From: Pseudorhodobacter turbinis
GTDB taxonomy: Bacteria; Pseudomonadota; Alphaproteobacteria; Rhodobacterales; Rhodobacteraceae
Length of the DNA stretch: 64,000 nt
Direction: 5' to 3'
NCBI RefSeq assembly: GCF_005234135.1
Contig: NZ_CP039964.1
Span: 930,001-994,000, forward strand
Part shown: in pieces, positions 53,212 through 63,963 of the stretch
Layout: the number at the start of each line of letters is the position of its first letter
How positions within the stretch are numbered: the stretch's first letter is position 1
Made by a program: the position numbers and the translations under genes
The notes under the pieces: model-generated
The model's input: only the letters and a program-made list of their open reading frames with translations
Database searches by the model: none
Told to the model about the DNA's origin: nothing

Positions 53212-53394
53212 TGGTGTCATGGTGCCTCGGGGCGACTCGGGGTTAAAAGGAAAGCCGGTACGGTCAGTTTGCCCGAAAGGGCGCTGCCACCGCAATTGTA
53301 AGTGGTTCGCAACGTTAACATATAGCTTGGGGTGTAGGCCTTGAGGTGTTGGCCGCGTAATGGGAACCGAGCCGGAAAACCGACCCTGACACCA
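53212..53394 (+). ncRNA. cobalamin (AdoCbl) riboswitch controlling nrdHIEF
   Basis: Closing helix P1 pairs TGGTGTCA (53212-53219) with TGACACCA (53387-53394). Inside are the family's conserved blocks: TTAAAAGGAAAGCCGGT, GCTGCCACCGCAATTGTAA (B12 box region, compare GCTGCCCCCGCAACTGTAA) and TGGGAACCGAGCC. About 110 nt then lead to nrdH, room for an expression platform. With cobalamin present this should switch the class Ib reductase off in favour of a B12-dependent class II enzyme expected elsewhere in the genome. Confidence 0.9.
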
Positions 53395-53505
53395 AAGACG
53401 AAACCGCGCAGCGGGCGTGAATACGTGATTGGAAACAGGACCGAAACCTGCTTTAATCATGTGCCACACCCGCGCATTAAAAACACTGATAAAGGGGCCA
53501 CAGGC

Positions 53506-53727
53506 ATGACCATCACCGTTTACTCCAAACCCGCTTGCGTGCAATGCACCGCCACCACCCGCGCTTTGGATGCAAAAGGGATCACCTACACTGTGGTAGA
53601 CCTGACCGAAGACGCAGACGCGATGGACCGCGTTACCTCGTTGGGCTACCGCCAAGCCCCCGTTGTGATCGCCGGTGATGCGCATTGGGCGGGCTTTCGC
53701 CCTGATATGATTGGCCAATTGGCCTGA
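53506..53727 (+). CDS. nrdH: glutaredoxin-like protein NrdH
   Basis: A 73-residue electron donor for the class Ib reductase. The active site is CVQC in 'YSKPACVQCTATTRAL', and the C-terminal 'GYRQAPVVIAGDAHWAGFRPDMI' is typical of NrdH. The ATG at 53506 is chosen for AAAGGGG 9 bp upstream; a longer frame extends into the riboswitch leader and is rejected. Confidence 0.95.
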   Translation: MTITVYSKPACVQCTATTRALDAKGITYTVVDLTEDADAMDRVTSLGYRQAPVVIAGDAHWAGFRPDMIGQLA

Positions 53728-53731
53728 TGAT

Positions 53732-54145
53732 GTGACCCGGCTTGTCTATTACTCGTCGGCCTCTGGAAATACGGCGCGTTTCATTGCACAATTGGGTCTA
53801 GCTGCTGCGCGAATCCCTGTTCGCCCGAACGACCCTATGCCGGATCTTGTTACACCCTATGTGTTGATCTGCCCTACCTTCGCCGATGGCGAGGGGCGTG
53901 GGGCAGTTCCAAAACAAGTGATCCGCTTTTTGAATGATCCATCACGCCGCGCGGGCTTGCGCGGCGTTATTGGCGCCGGAAATCGTAACTTCGGCACAAC
54001 CTATGCTTGTGCTGCCGACGTGATCTCCGCAAAATGTAATATCCCCGTGCTCTACCGGTTTGAGCTGGCGGGAACCGAAACCGATATCACCCGTGTCCGA
54101 ACGGGCCTTGCCGAATTCTGGGGGACTGAATGCTCGACGTCGTAA
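53732..54145 (+). CDS. nrdI: flavodoxin-like protein NrdI
   Basis: A 137-residue FMN protein that supplies the oxidant to assemble the Mn(III)2-tyrosyl cofactor of NrdF. The phosphate loop is '[14 protein letters not shown]', followed by '[13 protein letters not shown]' and '[14 protein letters not shown]'. Start GTG at 53732, 4 bp after the nrdH stop, gives the usual NrdI N-terminus. Overlaps nrdE by 16 bp. Confidence 0.92.
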   Translation: MTRLVYYSSASGNTARFIAQLGLAAARIPVRPNDPMPDLVTPYVLICPTFADGEGRGAVPKQVIRFLNDPSRRAGLRGVIGAGNRNFGTTYACAADVISAKCNIPVLYRFELAGTETDITRVRTGLAEFWGTECSTS

Positions 54146-56253
54146 AGCCTGCGCTGGATTACCACGCATTAAATGCCATGCTAAACCTCTATGATGATGC
54201 GGGGAACATCCGCTTTGATGCTGACCGCAAGGCTGCACGAGAGTATTTCTTGCAGCACGTCAATCAAAATACCGTTTTCTTTCATAGCCTTGATGAAAAA
54301 CTCGGCTATTTGGTCGAGGAAGGCTATTACGAAGGCGAAGTGCTGGATCAATATTCCAAGAACTTTCAGCGCAAGATCTGGGAGGCAGCATTTGGCGCCA
54401 AGTTCCGTTTTCCGACCTTCCTTGGGGCGTTCAAATATTACACCAGCTACACGCTGAAAACCCGTGACGGGCAGCGCTATTTGGAACGCTATGAGGACCG
54501 TGTGGTCATGGTCGCCCTTGCGCTGGCCCGCGGTGATGAAACCCAAGCCATGCGCTTTATGGAAGAGATCATCGCAGGCCGCTTCCAGCCCGCCACGCCG
54601 ACGTTTTTGAACGCAGGCAAGGCATCACGCGGCGAGCTGATTTCGTGTTTCCTGCTGCGGCTCGAAGACAACATGGAAAGCATCGGTCGCGGCATCAACT
54701 CCGCGCTGCAACTGTCCAAGCGTGGCGGCGGTGTGGCCTTGATGCTGACCAACCTGCGCGAGGCGGGTGCACCGATCAAAGGGATCGAGAACCAGTCCTC
54801 GGGCGTCATTCCGGTGATGAAACTGCTAGAAGACAGCTTTAGCTATGCCAACCAATTGGGCGCGCGTCAGGGTGCGGGGGCGGTTTACCTCAATGCCCAC
54901 CACCCCGATATTTTCCAGTTCCTTGATACCAAGCGCGAAAATGCCGATGAAAAGATCCGCATCAAAACCCTGTCGCTTGGCGTGGTGATCCCCGATATCA
55001 CCTTTGAATTGGCCAAAAAAAATGAGGATATGTACCTCTTCTCGCCGCATGACGTGGCCAAAGTTTACGGCGTTCCCTTCTCGGAAATCTCGGTCACCGA
55101 GAAATACGCCGAGATGGTGGATGACAAGCGGATCAAGAAAAAGAAGATCAACGCGCGGGAATTTTTCCAGACCATCGCGGAAATCCAGTTCGAATCCGGC
55201 TACCCCTATGTGATGTTCGAAGACACCGTGAACCGCGCCAACCCGATTGCGGGCCGGATCAGCATGTCGAACCTGTGTTCGGAAATTTTGCAGGTCAACC
55301 GCGCGTCGGAATTCAATGACGACCTTAGCTATTCCAAAATGGGTACCGATATTTCGTGCAACCTTGGCAGCCTGAATATTGCCGCCACGATGGACGGCCC
55401 CGGTTTCGGCGCCACGATTGAGGCCGCCGTGCGCGCGCTGACGGCTGTGTCCGAGATGTCGGCGATCGATTCCGTGCCCTCGGTCCGTCACGGCAATGAT
55501 GAGGCCCATGCCATCGGCCTTGGCCAGATGAACCTGCACGGCTTCCTTGCGCGCGAACGCATTCACTACGGCAGCTCGGAAGGCGTCGAATTCACCTCCG
55601 TTTACTTTGCCGCCGTTGCCTATCACGCGATCCGCGCCTCCAATCTTTTGGCGCAAGAGCGTGGCAAGACTTTCGTCGGCTTTGAGGATTCAACCTATGC
55701 GGACGGGTCGTTCTTTGACAAATATACCACCCGTGACTGGCTCCCCACATCCGAGGATGTCACCCGTGTGTTTGCCAACATCACCCTGCCCACTCGCGCC
55801 GATTGGGAGGTGCTCAAGGCCGATGTCATGGCCCACGGGCTTTACAATCGTAACCTGCAAGCGGTGCCACCGACCGGTTCGATCAGCTATATCAACAACT
55901 CCACCTCCTCGATCCATCCGATTGTCTCCAAGATCGAAGTGCGCAAGGAAGGCAAGATCGGCCGCGTCTATTACCCGGCCGCCTTCATGAACAATGACAA
56001 TCTGGAATACTACCGCGACGCCTATGAAATCGGGCCGGATGCGATCATCGACACCTATGCTGCCGCGACCGAACATGTGGATCAAGGCCTGTCCCTGACC
56101 CTGTTCTTCCCCGCTGAGGCTACGACGCGCGATATCAACCGCGCCCAGATCTATGCCTGGAAAAAGGGCATTAAAACCATTTATTACATTCGCTTGCGTC
56201 AATCTGTCCTTGAAGGGACAGAGGTTGAAGGCTGCGTCTCCTGCTCGCTGTAA
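54130..56253 (+). CDS. nrdE: class Ib ribonucleotide reductase large subunit NrdE
   Basis: A 707-residue catalytic subunit. Active-site region '[14 protein letters not shown]' with a catalytic Cys, '[16 protein letters not shown]', '[18 protein letters not shown]' and '[18 protein letters not shown]' are in place, and the C-terminal Cys pair (EGCVSCSL) is the shuttle reduced by NrdH. No N-terminal ATP cone is present, as usual for class Ib. Start overlaps nrdI. Confidence 0.97.
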   Translation: MLDVVKPALDYHALNAMLNLYDDAGNIRFDADRKAAREYFLQHVNQNTVFFHSLDEKLGYLVEEGYYEGEVLDQYSKNFQRKIWEAAFGAKFRFPTFLGAFKYYTSYTLKTRDGQRYLERYEDRVVMVALALARGDETQAMRFMEEIIAGRFQPATPTFLNAGKASRGELISCFLLRLEDNMESIGRGINSALQLSKRGGGVALMLTNLREAGAPIKGIENQSSGVIPVMKLLEDSFSYANQLGARQGAGAVYLNAHHPDIFQFLDTKRENADEKIRIKTLSLGVVIPDITFELAKKNEDMYLFSPHDVAKVYGVPFSEISVTEKYAEMVDDKRIKKKKINAREFFQTIAEIQFESGYPYVMFEDTVNRANPIAGRISMSNLCSEILQVNRASEFNDDLSYSKMGTDISCNLGSLNIAATMDGPGFGATIEAAVRALTAVSEMSAIDSVPSVRHGNDEAHAIGLGQMNLHGFLARERIHYGSSEGVEFTSVYFAAVAYHAIRASNLLAQERGKTFVGFEDSTYADGSFFDKYTTRDWLPTSEDVTRVFANITLPTRADWEVLKADVMAHGLYNRNLQAVPPTGSISYINNSTSSIHPIVSKIEVRKEGKIGRVYYPAAFMNNDNLEYYRDAYEIGPDAIIDTYAAATEHVDQGLSLTLFFPAEATTRDINRAQIYAWKKGIKTIYYIRLRQSVLEGTEVEGCVSCSL

Positions 56254-57237
<984 letters not shown>

Positions 57238-57264
57238 GCCTGCGCCATCAAACGCTATCTTATG

Positions 57265-57303
57265 GCCCCTACCGCGTGTAAAATCGCGGTAGGGGCTTTT
57301 TAT
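57265..57303 (+). terminator. strong rho-independent terminator after nrdF
   Basis: 12-bp perfect stem GCCCCTACCGCG/CGCGGTAGGGGC, 8-nt loop, then TTTTTATT. It lies 28 bp past the nrdF stop and closes the riboswitch-nrdHIEF unit. Confidence 0.92.
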
Positions 57304-57313
57304 TAGGGAAACG

Positions 57314-57658
57314 ATGCAACGCGATCAGATCAACGCCTTTTGCCGCGCCCTTCCGGCCACAACTCATGTCGTGCAATGGGGTGGCTCCGATGTGTGGAAG
57401 GTTGGCGGCAAGGTCTTTGCCATCGTCAGCGCGGAAGGGGTATCGTTCAAGACATCGGAACTTATGTTCGAAGTGCTGGGCCACGAAGAGGGCATTCGCC
57501 CTGCCCCCTATCTGGCCTCACGCGGGTTCAAATGGTTGCAGCACTATGGCCCGCCCGGCGGATTACCCGATGCCGAGCTGGGCCAAGCACTTGAAACCTC
57601 TTACGAGATGATACGCGACGCCTTACCGCGCAAGACACGCGCCGAATTGGGGGTTTAG
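57314..57658 (+). CDS. MmcQ/YjbR family protein
   Basis: A 114-residue protein of the MmcQ/YjbR (CyaY-like fold) group: 'HVVQWGGSDVWKVGGKVFAIVS' and 'SRGFKWLQHYGP' are family hallmarks. Often annotated as DNA-binding, without firm proof. Preceded by the nrdF terminator; its stop overlaps that of the convergent rpoH gene by 4 bp. Confidence 0.8.
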   Translation: MQRDQINAFCRALPATTHVVQWGGSDVWKVGGKVFAIVSAEGVSFKTSELMFEVLGHEEGIRPAPYLASRGFKWLQHYGPPGGLPDAELGQALETSYEMIRDALPRKTRAELGV

Positions 57659-58551
57659 GCGGGGATCGCCATCCCCTTTTCGCGCGCAAGCTCTCGCATT
57701 TTGTCTTGCAGCTTTTCAAACGCCCGCACTTCGATCTGACGGATACGTTCGCGCGATACGCTGTAGGTTTCCGAAAGCTCTTCCAGCGTGACAGGCACCT
57801 CGTTCAAACGGCGCTGTACCAAGATGTCCTTTTCGCGGTCGTTCAAGACAGACATCGCCTCGATCATCATCTCGCGGCGGGTGTCCATCTCATCCTTTTC
57901 GGCGTAATCATTGGCTTGATCGCTGTCTTCATCCTCAAGCCAGTCCTGCCATTGCGTAGACCCCTCGCCGTCAGAGCCCACCGTCACGTTCAACGAGGCA
58001 TCCCCCCCCGACATACGCCGGTTCATAGAGATCACCTCTGCCTCTGTCACGTTCAATTCAGTGGCAATCCGGGCGACGTTTTCAGGGCGCAAATCGCCCT
58101 CTTCCAGCGCGCCGAGTTTGGACTTGGCTTTGCGCAGGTTGAAAAACAGCTTCTTTTGCGCCGAGGTCGTGCCAAGTTTTACCAAAGACCATGACCGCAG
58201 GATATATTCCTGAATGCTGGCGCGAATCCACCACATCGCATAGGTCGCCAAACGGAACCCCTTTTCGGGATCAAAGCGTTTCACCGCCTGCATCAGGCCC
58301 ACGTTCGCCTCCGAGATCACCTCGGCCTGCGGCAAGCCATAACCACGGTAGCCCATTGCAATTTTCGCCGCCAGTCGCAGATGCGAGGTGACCATTTTAT
58401 GCGCCGCCGTGCTGTCTTGGTGGTCCACCCAGCGTTTGGCGAGCATGTATTCTTCTTCAGGTTCCAACAGGGGAAACTTGCGGATTTCCTGCATATAGCG
58501 GTTCAGGCCCTGTTCGGGGCTTGGGGCTGGCAGGTTTGCATATGTACTCAT
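57655..58551 (-). CDS. rpoH: RNA polymerase heat-shock sigma factor RpoH
   Basis: A 298-residue sigma-32. Region 2 includes 'LVTSHLRLAAKIAMGYRGYG'-type sequence and 'EANVGLMQAVKRFDPEKGFRLATYAMWWIRA', the RpoH box region 'QKKLFFNLRKAKSKLG' follows, and region 4 has 'VTLEELSETYSVSRERIRQIEVRAFEKLQ'. Three ATGs stand in tandem; the third (58551) is used because it leaves 6 nt after GGAGG, whereas the first leaves none. Directs heat and oxidative stress genes, probably including ccaF1-ccsR in this window. Confidence 0.95.
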   Translation of the reverse strand: MSTYANLPAPSPEQGLNRYMQEIRKFPLLEPEEEYMLAKRWVDHQDSTAAHKMVTSHLRLAAKIAMGYRGYGLPQAEVISEANVGLMQAVKRFDPEKGFRLATYAMWWIRASIQEYILRSWSLVKLGTTSAQKKLFFNLRKAKSKLGALEEGDLRPENVARIATELNVTEAEVISMNRRMSGGDASLNVTVGSDGEGSTQWQDWLEDEDSDQANDYAEKDEMDTRREMMIEAMSVLNDREKDILVQRRLNEVPVTLEELSETYSVSRERIRQIEVRAFEKLQDKMRELAREKGMAIPA

Positions 58552-58706
58552 CATCATCCTCCGTCCCGCATTCGGTCTATGCCGTGCCCGGGCTTGGCAA
58601 ATTTAGGTATCGCATAGGGGGCAACTGCGCCCTTACCTGCGTTAAACCCAAGATGTGCCTAGTTCCGTCGGTTTGCCAGAATTATGTCTGCCCGATCACG
58701 CATATG

Positions 58707-59750
58707 TCACCCAGCATGCCCGATTGCCGTTAACAAATTCTTCATATCCTCCGGCAACTCCGAGGAAAACTCCAGCATTTCACCTGTGACCGGATGCGCA
58801 AACCCCAAGGTCGCTGCGTGCAGGGCTTGGCGGCCAAAACCTTCAACTGCGGCAACGGCAGCGGCCCCCAGCGCCTTTTCGCTAACACGACGCTTGCCAC
58901 CATAGGTAGGGTCCCCGATCAACCCGTGGCCCGCATAGGCCATATGAACACGGATCTGATGGGTGCGCCCGGTTTCCAGCCAACACTCCACAAGGGCGGC
59001 CACAGGCGGCGTGCCAAATGTTTCAAGTGTACGCGCCCGCGTGACCGCATGACGCCCCACCCCGTCGAAATAGATCGCCTGTTTTTGACGGTCGGTGCGG
59101 TGGCGGGCCAGATTGGTCGCGATGCGCAAGATATTCCCCAGCTCAAAGCTGGCGCCATTAATGCCCCGCAAACGCGGATCCGCGGCACTCGGTGCACCGT
59201 TCACAATGGCCAGATAGCGGCGATTGACGGTATGCGCCTCAAACTGCGCGGCCAAGCCGTGATGCGCGCGGTCAGATTTCGCCACGACCAACAGGCCACT
59301 GGTCTCCTTATCGATGCGGTGCACGATGCCGGGGCGTTTTTCGCCACCCACACCCGACAGATTGCCGCCAAAATGATGAAGCAGCGCATTGACCAACGTA
59401 CCCGTCCATGACCCCGGTGCCGGATGCACCACCATGCCCGCCGGTTTATCGACCACGATCAGATCGGCATCTTCCCAGACCACAGTCAGCGGGATATCCT
59501 CGGCCAACGTATCGACATCCACCGCCGGTTCCAGCGTCAGGGCATAGACCTGCCCCTCCTCTACCCGCGCTTTGGGGTTGACGACGGGGGTGTCGTCCAG
59601 CGCGACCAACCCCTGTCCAATCATCTTCATCAAACGAGAGCGTGACAATGACGCTTCTTCTGGCACATCACGCGCAAGCGCCTTATCAAGGCGGTCAGGC
59701 GGGGCCTCCCCGATGGTGACATGCAAAACAGGCAAGGATGAATTGGCCAT
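58707..59750 (-). CDS. RluA/RluD-family pseudouridine synthase
   Basis: A 347-residue enzyme: N-terminal S4 RNA-binding domain ('RLDKALARDVPEEASLSRSR') and catalytic domain with 'IVVDKPAGMVVHPA' and 'HRIDKETSGLLVV', where the Asp is the nucleophile of the HRxD motif. Closest to RluD, which modifies 23S rRNA helix 69. Start MANSSLPVLHVTIG is chosen because the upstream extension to 60026 reads through the divergent gene and is low-quality sequence. Confidence 0.92.
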   Translation of the reverse strand: MANSSLPVLHVTIGEAPPDRLDKALARDVPEEASLSRSRLMKMIGQGLVALDDTPVVNPKARVEEGQVYALTLEPAVDVDTLAEDIPLTVVWEDADLIVVDKPAGMVVHPAPGSWTGTLVNALLHHFGGNLSGVGGEKRPGIVHRIDKETSGLLVVAKSDRAHHGLAAQFEAHTVNRRYLAIVNGAPSAADPRLRGINGASFELGNILRIATNLARHRTDRQKQAIYFDGVGRHAVTRARTLETFGTPPVAALVECWLETGRTHQIRVHMAYAGHGLIGDPTYGGKRRVSEKALGAAAVAAVEGFGRQALHAATLGFAHPVTGEMLEFSSELPEDMKNLLTAIGHAG

Positions 59751-60069
59751 GGAACAGGCTCCGGCACCGGAAGGGCTTCCGCCCAGCCTCAGGTTTCTAA
59801 AAGGATTGGTGATCGCATTGATGATCACCATGATTGTCGCGGTCATAACCGTGGTCGCGGTGATTGTCACCCGCATGCCACAAAGCTTTGTATCCCAACC
59901 GGCCGCCTTGCCACAATTGCCAAGCGCCATTACCCTACCCGAAGGTACCAAAGCGCAAGCCGCGACCTTCGGTGAAGGCTGGATCGCCATTGTGACTGAT
60001 GACAATCGCATGCTGATATACTCCACTCAGGGCAGTTTACAGCAAGAGGTCACTTTACTTACACGCTAG
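59749..60069 (+). CDS. DUF6476 family membrane protein
   Basis: A 106-residue protein with one membrane helix ('GLVIALMITMIVAVITVVAVIV') and a C-terminal beta-like segment ('ATFGEGWIAIVTDDNRMLIYS'). Small proteins of this kind next to rluD are typical of Rhodobacterales. Its ATG shares two bases with the ATG of the pseudouridine synthase on the other strand (CCATGG at 59747-59752). Function unknown. Confidence 0.75.
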   Translation: MEQAPAPEGLPPSLRFLKGLVIALMITMIVAVITVVAVIVTRMPQSFVSQPAALPQLPSAITLPEGTKAQAATFGEGWIAIVTDDNRMLIYSTQGSLQQEVTLLTR

Positions 60070-60121
60070 TCGCGGTTTTTACTGCCCTTATACATTTCTT
60101 AACGTACGCCCCTCCGCGCTG

Positions 60122-61870
60122 ATGAATGTTCAAAGGAGCGACCCCCTGCAACATGCGCCGCAAGCCTATACCGCAACCGATGAGATCAAGCGTCAGCTTG
60201 ACCATCTGTGGCGTGAAAGATGGGTCAGAACGGCGCTGCCGGTCATCGCGCTTTTATTGACCATCATCTATTTGCCGATCTGGTTTTCCATTCTGGCAAT
60301 TGTCATCAACCTTGGCGCCGAGTTTCTGTCCATGACCTTCATGCGCGGACTTGACCCGACACGCCAACCCAAACGCTATCTCTACGTGATAGGCTGTATG
60401 TTCATCATACATTTCAGCTTTTGCCTGCCGGCGGTCCTGATCTGGCAACAAAATCTCTATAACGCCAAGGCCTTTTCTGTCGGGCTTCTCATGGCCACGC
60501 TGATGCAGCTTATCTCGGCGCGCAGCATCCATCTGCCCTTCGGTTACATCGGGTTGTGGGCCGCTGTGCTGTCAGCTGTGTGTGGCAATACTTATTACTG
60601 GGTCCAGCTGCACGATTTCTCCGGGCTATTCCTGACCTCGCTGGGAATTTTCTGCGGCGTTGGCTATACGGTGGTCGCAATGCACACCAGCCACCGCTTG
60701 CACCGCGATTCTGCATTGGACCGTCAGGCAGCACTGGACAGCAATCGCGCCAAAAGCCGGTTTCTGGCGCAGGTCAGCCATGAGTTGCGCACCCCTTTGA
60801 ACGCTATTTTGGGCATGGGTCATGCTGAGCTGCGCCGCAACCGTGACGCGCTTGGCAAAACCCGCTTGTCGGTGCTTATCGCCTCGGCCGAGGGGCTTTC
60901 GACCCTGCTTGATGACATTCTGGACATGTCCGCGATTGAGGCGGGTAGCCTGCCCATCCGCCCCCTGCAAGTGTGCCCCAGCGAAGAGATCGCCGCGACC
61001 CTTGCACTTTATCAACCCGCCATTACCGAGGCGGGGCTGACACTGTGCCAGAACATCGATGCAAGTCTGGAAAAGACTTGGGTGCTGGATCCGCAGCGGC
61101 TGCGCCAGTGTTTGTCCAATCTGTTATCCAATGCGCTCAAAAGCACAAAGCAGGGTGGCATTAATATCATCGCGGGCAGCAAAACCGATGCCGAGGGCAA
61201 GCCATTGCTGTGCATAGATATATACGACAGCGGGCCCGGCATCCCCCCACATCTGCACGACAAGGTGTTTGAGCCTTTCTGCACAGGCCGCGCAAGGACA
61301 TCGGGCAGCGGGCTTGGGCTTTCGATCAGCCGCACATTGGCACGGCAAATGGGCGGGGATTTGGTGATCGCTGCCAACACAGCCGATCAAAGCGGCGCGC
61401 ATCTTGTTCTGACGATCCAGATGAACACCGTGCAAGAGCCCCCCACCGCCAGCACCGCGCCCTCTGCCGCCGGTCCCACCACGATAGCGGGGATGACCAT
61501 TCTGGTGGTTGATGACGTCGCCACAAACCGGTTGGTTGCCGCCACTTACCTGCGGATGCTCGGGGCCAATATGCTAGAGGCGACCAGCGGCGCCGAGGCT
61601 TTGACGATCCTTGAACGCAACCACCCTGACCTTGTGCTGCTGGATATGAACATGCCGGATATGAACGGGCTGGAAACACTTGCAAGGATACGCGCTTTGC
61701 CCGGTGACATCGCCTCATTGCCCGTTATTGCCATGACGGCCGACGCGATGGCAGAGCATCGCTCTTTCTATCTGGGCAGCGGCCTTGACGGCTATTTGGC
61801 GAAACCAATCACCCCGTCGCGGATCGAGGCAGAAGTTGCTGCTGTTTTAGGCGAAGCCACCCCCTTCTGA
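60122..61870 (+). CDS. hybrid histidine kinase/response regulator, membrane-bound
   Basis: A 582-residue protein: N-terminal membrane sensor with about five or six helices (residues 36-190), HisKA with His220 in 'AQVSHELRTPLNAILGMG', HATPase with N-box 'NLLSNALKS', G1 'YDSGPGIPP' and G2 'GSGLGLSIS', and a C-terminal receiver with the phospho-acceptor Asp in 'DLVLLDMNMPDMNG' and a conserved Lys in 'YLAKPITPSRIE'. The ligand sensed is unknown and no separate output regulator is adjacent, so it may feed a phosphorelay. Confidence 0.9.
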   Translation: MNVQRSDPLQHAPQAYTATDEIKRQLDHLWRERWVRTALPVIALLLTIIYLPIWFSILAIVINLGAEFLSMTFMRGLDPTRQPKRYLYVIGCMFIIHFSFCLPAVLIWQQNLYNAKAFSVGLLMATLMQLISARSIHLPFGYIGLWAAVLSAVCGNTYYWVQLHDFSGLFLTSLGIFCGVGYTVVAMHTSHRLHRDSALDRQAALDSNRAKSRFLAQVSHELRTPLNAILGMGHAELRRNRDALGKTRLSVLIASAEGLSTLLDDILDMSAIEAGSLPIRPLQVCPSEEIAATLALYQPAITEAGLTLCQNIDASLEKTWVLDPQRLRQCLSNLLSNALKSTKQGGINIIAGSKTDAEGKPLLCIDIYDSGPGIPPHLHDKVFEPFCTGRARTSGSGLGLSISRTLARQMGGDLVIAANTADQSGAHLVLTIQMNTVQEPPTASTAPSAAGPTTIAGMTILVVDDVATNRLVAATYLRMLGANMLEATSGAEALTILERNHPDLVLLDMNMPDMNGLETLARIRALPGDIASLPVIAMTADAMAEHRSFYLGSGLDGYLAKPITPSRIEAEVAAVLGEATPF

Positions 61871-61988
61871 CCACGCAAGACCGTCGCCGCCACAACCGCC
61901 TGTCTTGGATGTTGCCGCTAACAATCCTTCTTGCCATACGGGAAACCTGCGGCATAGGGTGGTGAGATCATATTAGTCGGAGCAGCCC

Positions 61989-63053
61989 ATGACCGCCACC
62001 CGAACTGCCGTCGAAGCCAACAGCATTGTCAAAGCCTTCGGGCAAGGTGCTGTGGCGATCAAGGCATTGGATAACGTTTCAGTACAGATCAAACAGGGGG
62101 AGTTTTTCACCCTGCTCGGCCCCTCTGGATGCGGCAAAACCACACTTTTGCGCCTGATTGCGGGGTTTGATACCCCCACCTCTGGTCAGATTTTGCTGGA
62201 TGGCACCGATATCACCCATCTGCCGCCAAACAAGCGCCCTGTGAACACGGTGTTTCAAAGCTATGCGCTGTTTCCGCATCTGACCGTTGCCGAAAACATC
62301 GCTTTTGGATTGCAGATGCAGGGCCGCCCCAAGGCCGAGGTGACCGAGAGCGTGGCCCGCATGCTGGCCCTCGTTCAGTTGGAACCAATGGCCAAGCGCA
62401 AGACCAGCCAGCTTTCGGGCGGCCAGCAACAGCGCGTAGCGCTTGCCCGTGCATTGGCCCCCAGCCCCAAGGTTCTGCTGCTGGATGAACCGCTGTCCGC
62501 ACTGGATTTGAAGCTGCGCAAGGAAATGCAGATCGAGCTGAAGCGTTTGCAAATGGAAACCGGCATCACTTTTGTCTTTGTCACCCATGACCAGGAAGAA
62601 GCGCTGACCATGTCGGACCGCATCGCCGTGATGAGCGCGGGCCATATCCAGCAAATCGGCGCCCCGCGTGATATCTATACCCGTCCCGCCAACCGTTTTG
62701 TCGCCAGCTTCATCGGGGAAACCAATTTCCTGAGCGGACAAAGCGATGGCACCACTGTCACTCTCGCCAATGGCGCAATAATGCCCCTCATCGCGCCCCA
62801 AGGCCGCATCAACCTTGCGATCCGCCCGGAACAGGTGCGCGTGGTCCCGCCGGGAACCGATGGGGCGATGCCTGCCCGCGTTGCCTCGACCGTGTATTTC
62901 GGCACCGACACCCACCTCCATCTGCATCTGGAGGGTGGAATAGATATCATCGCCCGCCAGCAAAGCCCGGCACAGGGCGGTGCGGCGATGGAAAAAGGCG
63001 AAGATGTCGGCGTCATCCTTGCCGAAGGTGCCCTGCAAGCGTTGGAGGATTAA
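61989..63053 (+). CDS. potA: spermidine/putrescine ABC transporter ATP-binding protein PotA
   Basis: A 354-residue ATPase. Walker A '[17 protein letters not shown]', ABC signature '[15 protein letters not shown]', Walker B '[12 protein letters not shown]', and a C-terminal TOBE domain ('[11 protein letters not shown]', '[18 protein letters not shown]'). '[26 protein letters not shown]' is typical of PotA. The next two genes are PotB and PotC homologues. Confidence 0.88.
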   Translation: MTATRTAVEANSIVKAFGQGAVAIKALDNVSVQIKQGEFFTLLGPSGCGKTTLLRLIAGFDTPTSGQILLDGTDITHLPPNKRPVNTVFQSYALFPHLTVAENIAFGLQMQGRPKAEVTESVARMLALVQLEPMAKRKTSQLSGGQQQRVALARALAPSPKVLLLDEPLSALDLKLRKEMQIELKRLQMETGITFVFVTHDQEEALTMSDRIAVMSAGHIQQIGAPRDIYTRPANRFVASFIGETNFLSGQSDGTTVTLANGAIMPLIAPQGRINLAIRPEQVRVVPPGTDGAMPARVASTVYFGTDTHLHLHLEGGIDIIARQQSPAQGGAAMEKGEDVGVILAEGALQALED

Positions 63054-63054
63054 T

Positions 63055-63963
63055 ATGTCAGCCGAAACCGACGCCGAAACCCGCAAGACCCGCAACGCAT
63101 GGCTGTTGTCCACACCTGCGCTGGTGCTGTTGCTGTTTGCCGCCTCTGGGCCGCTGCTGATTGTGCTGACCTATTCCTTCCTTGCGCCAGGGGAATATGG
63201 CAATGTGATCTGGGATCTTGACCTGCGCGGCTGGATCTCTATCCTTTATACAAAGGATATCTTTGACGGGACCTATCATCTGGCCGACGCGCATCTGTCG
63301 ATCTTCTGGCGATCGGTCAAACTGTCCTTGATGACCACGGCCATCACCTTCGCGGTGGGCTTTCCGACGGCTTGGTTCATCGCCACACGCTCGCCTGCAC
63401 AACGCGCATTTTGGCTGTTCCTGATCACCATTCCGTTCTGGACCAACCTCTTGATCCGCACGGTGGCAATCAATGAGGTGATCCGCAATGAGGGGCTGTT
63501 CAACACCTTCCTGATCTGGCTGGGCGTGATCGCAGAGCCGATCCGCATCATCTATACCGATACCGCCGTGCTGATCGGCATGGCTTATGTCTATTTGCCC
63601 TTGATGGTCTTGCCGCTTTTCGCCGCCATTGACCGCTTTGATATGCGGCTGTTGGAGGCGGGATATGATCTTTATGCCAGTCGGGGCCAAGTGCTGCGCC
63701 GGGTGATCCTGCCTATTGTGAAACCGGGGATCGTGGCGGGGTCGATCCTTGTGTTCGTACCTTCGCTGGGGGCGTACGTTACGCCGCGCGTCTTGGGCGG
63801 CGGCAAGAACATGATGATCGGCAACTTTATTGAATTGCAATTCGGACAGGGGCGCAACTGGCCCTTGGGGGCGGCGCTCTCGATGACATTGCTTTGTGTG
63901 GTGATGGTGGCGCTGCTGATCTATGTGCGCGCGGCAAATAAGGGGGACAATCAACATGGCTAA
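63055..63963 (+). CDS. potB: polyamine ABC transporter permease PotB
   Basis: A 302-residue permease with six membrane segments and the ABC permease loop 'EAGYDLYASRGQVLRRVILPIV'. 'TNLLIRTVAINEVIRNEGLFN' and 'GAYVTPRVLGGGKNMMIGNFIELQFG' are PotB/type-1 features. ATG at 63055 follows GGAGG and lies 1 bp after the potA stop. Overlaps the following gene by 8 bp. Confidence 0.88.
   Translation: MSAETDAETRKTRNAWLLSTPALVLLLFAASGPLLIVLTYSFLAPGEYGNVIWDLDLRGWISILYTKDIFDGTYHLADAHLSIFWRSVKLSLMTTAITFAVGFPTAWFIATRSPAQRAFWLFLITIPFWTNLLIRTVAINEVIRNEGLFNTFLIWLGVIAEPIRIIYTDTAVLIGMAYVYLPLMVLPLFAAIDRFDMRLLEAGYDLYASRGQVLRRVILPIVKPGIVAGSILVFVPSLGAYVTPRVLGGGKNMMIGNFIELQFGQGRNWPLGAALSMTLLCVVMVALLIYVRAANKGDNQHG

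Noticed and set aside
53341..53505. N-terminal extension of nrdH (55 residues)
   Set aside because: It would translate the end of the cobalamin riboswitch and leader; the ATG at 53506 gives the normal 73-residue NrdH.
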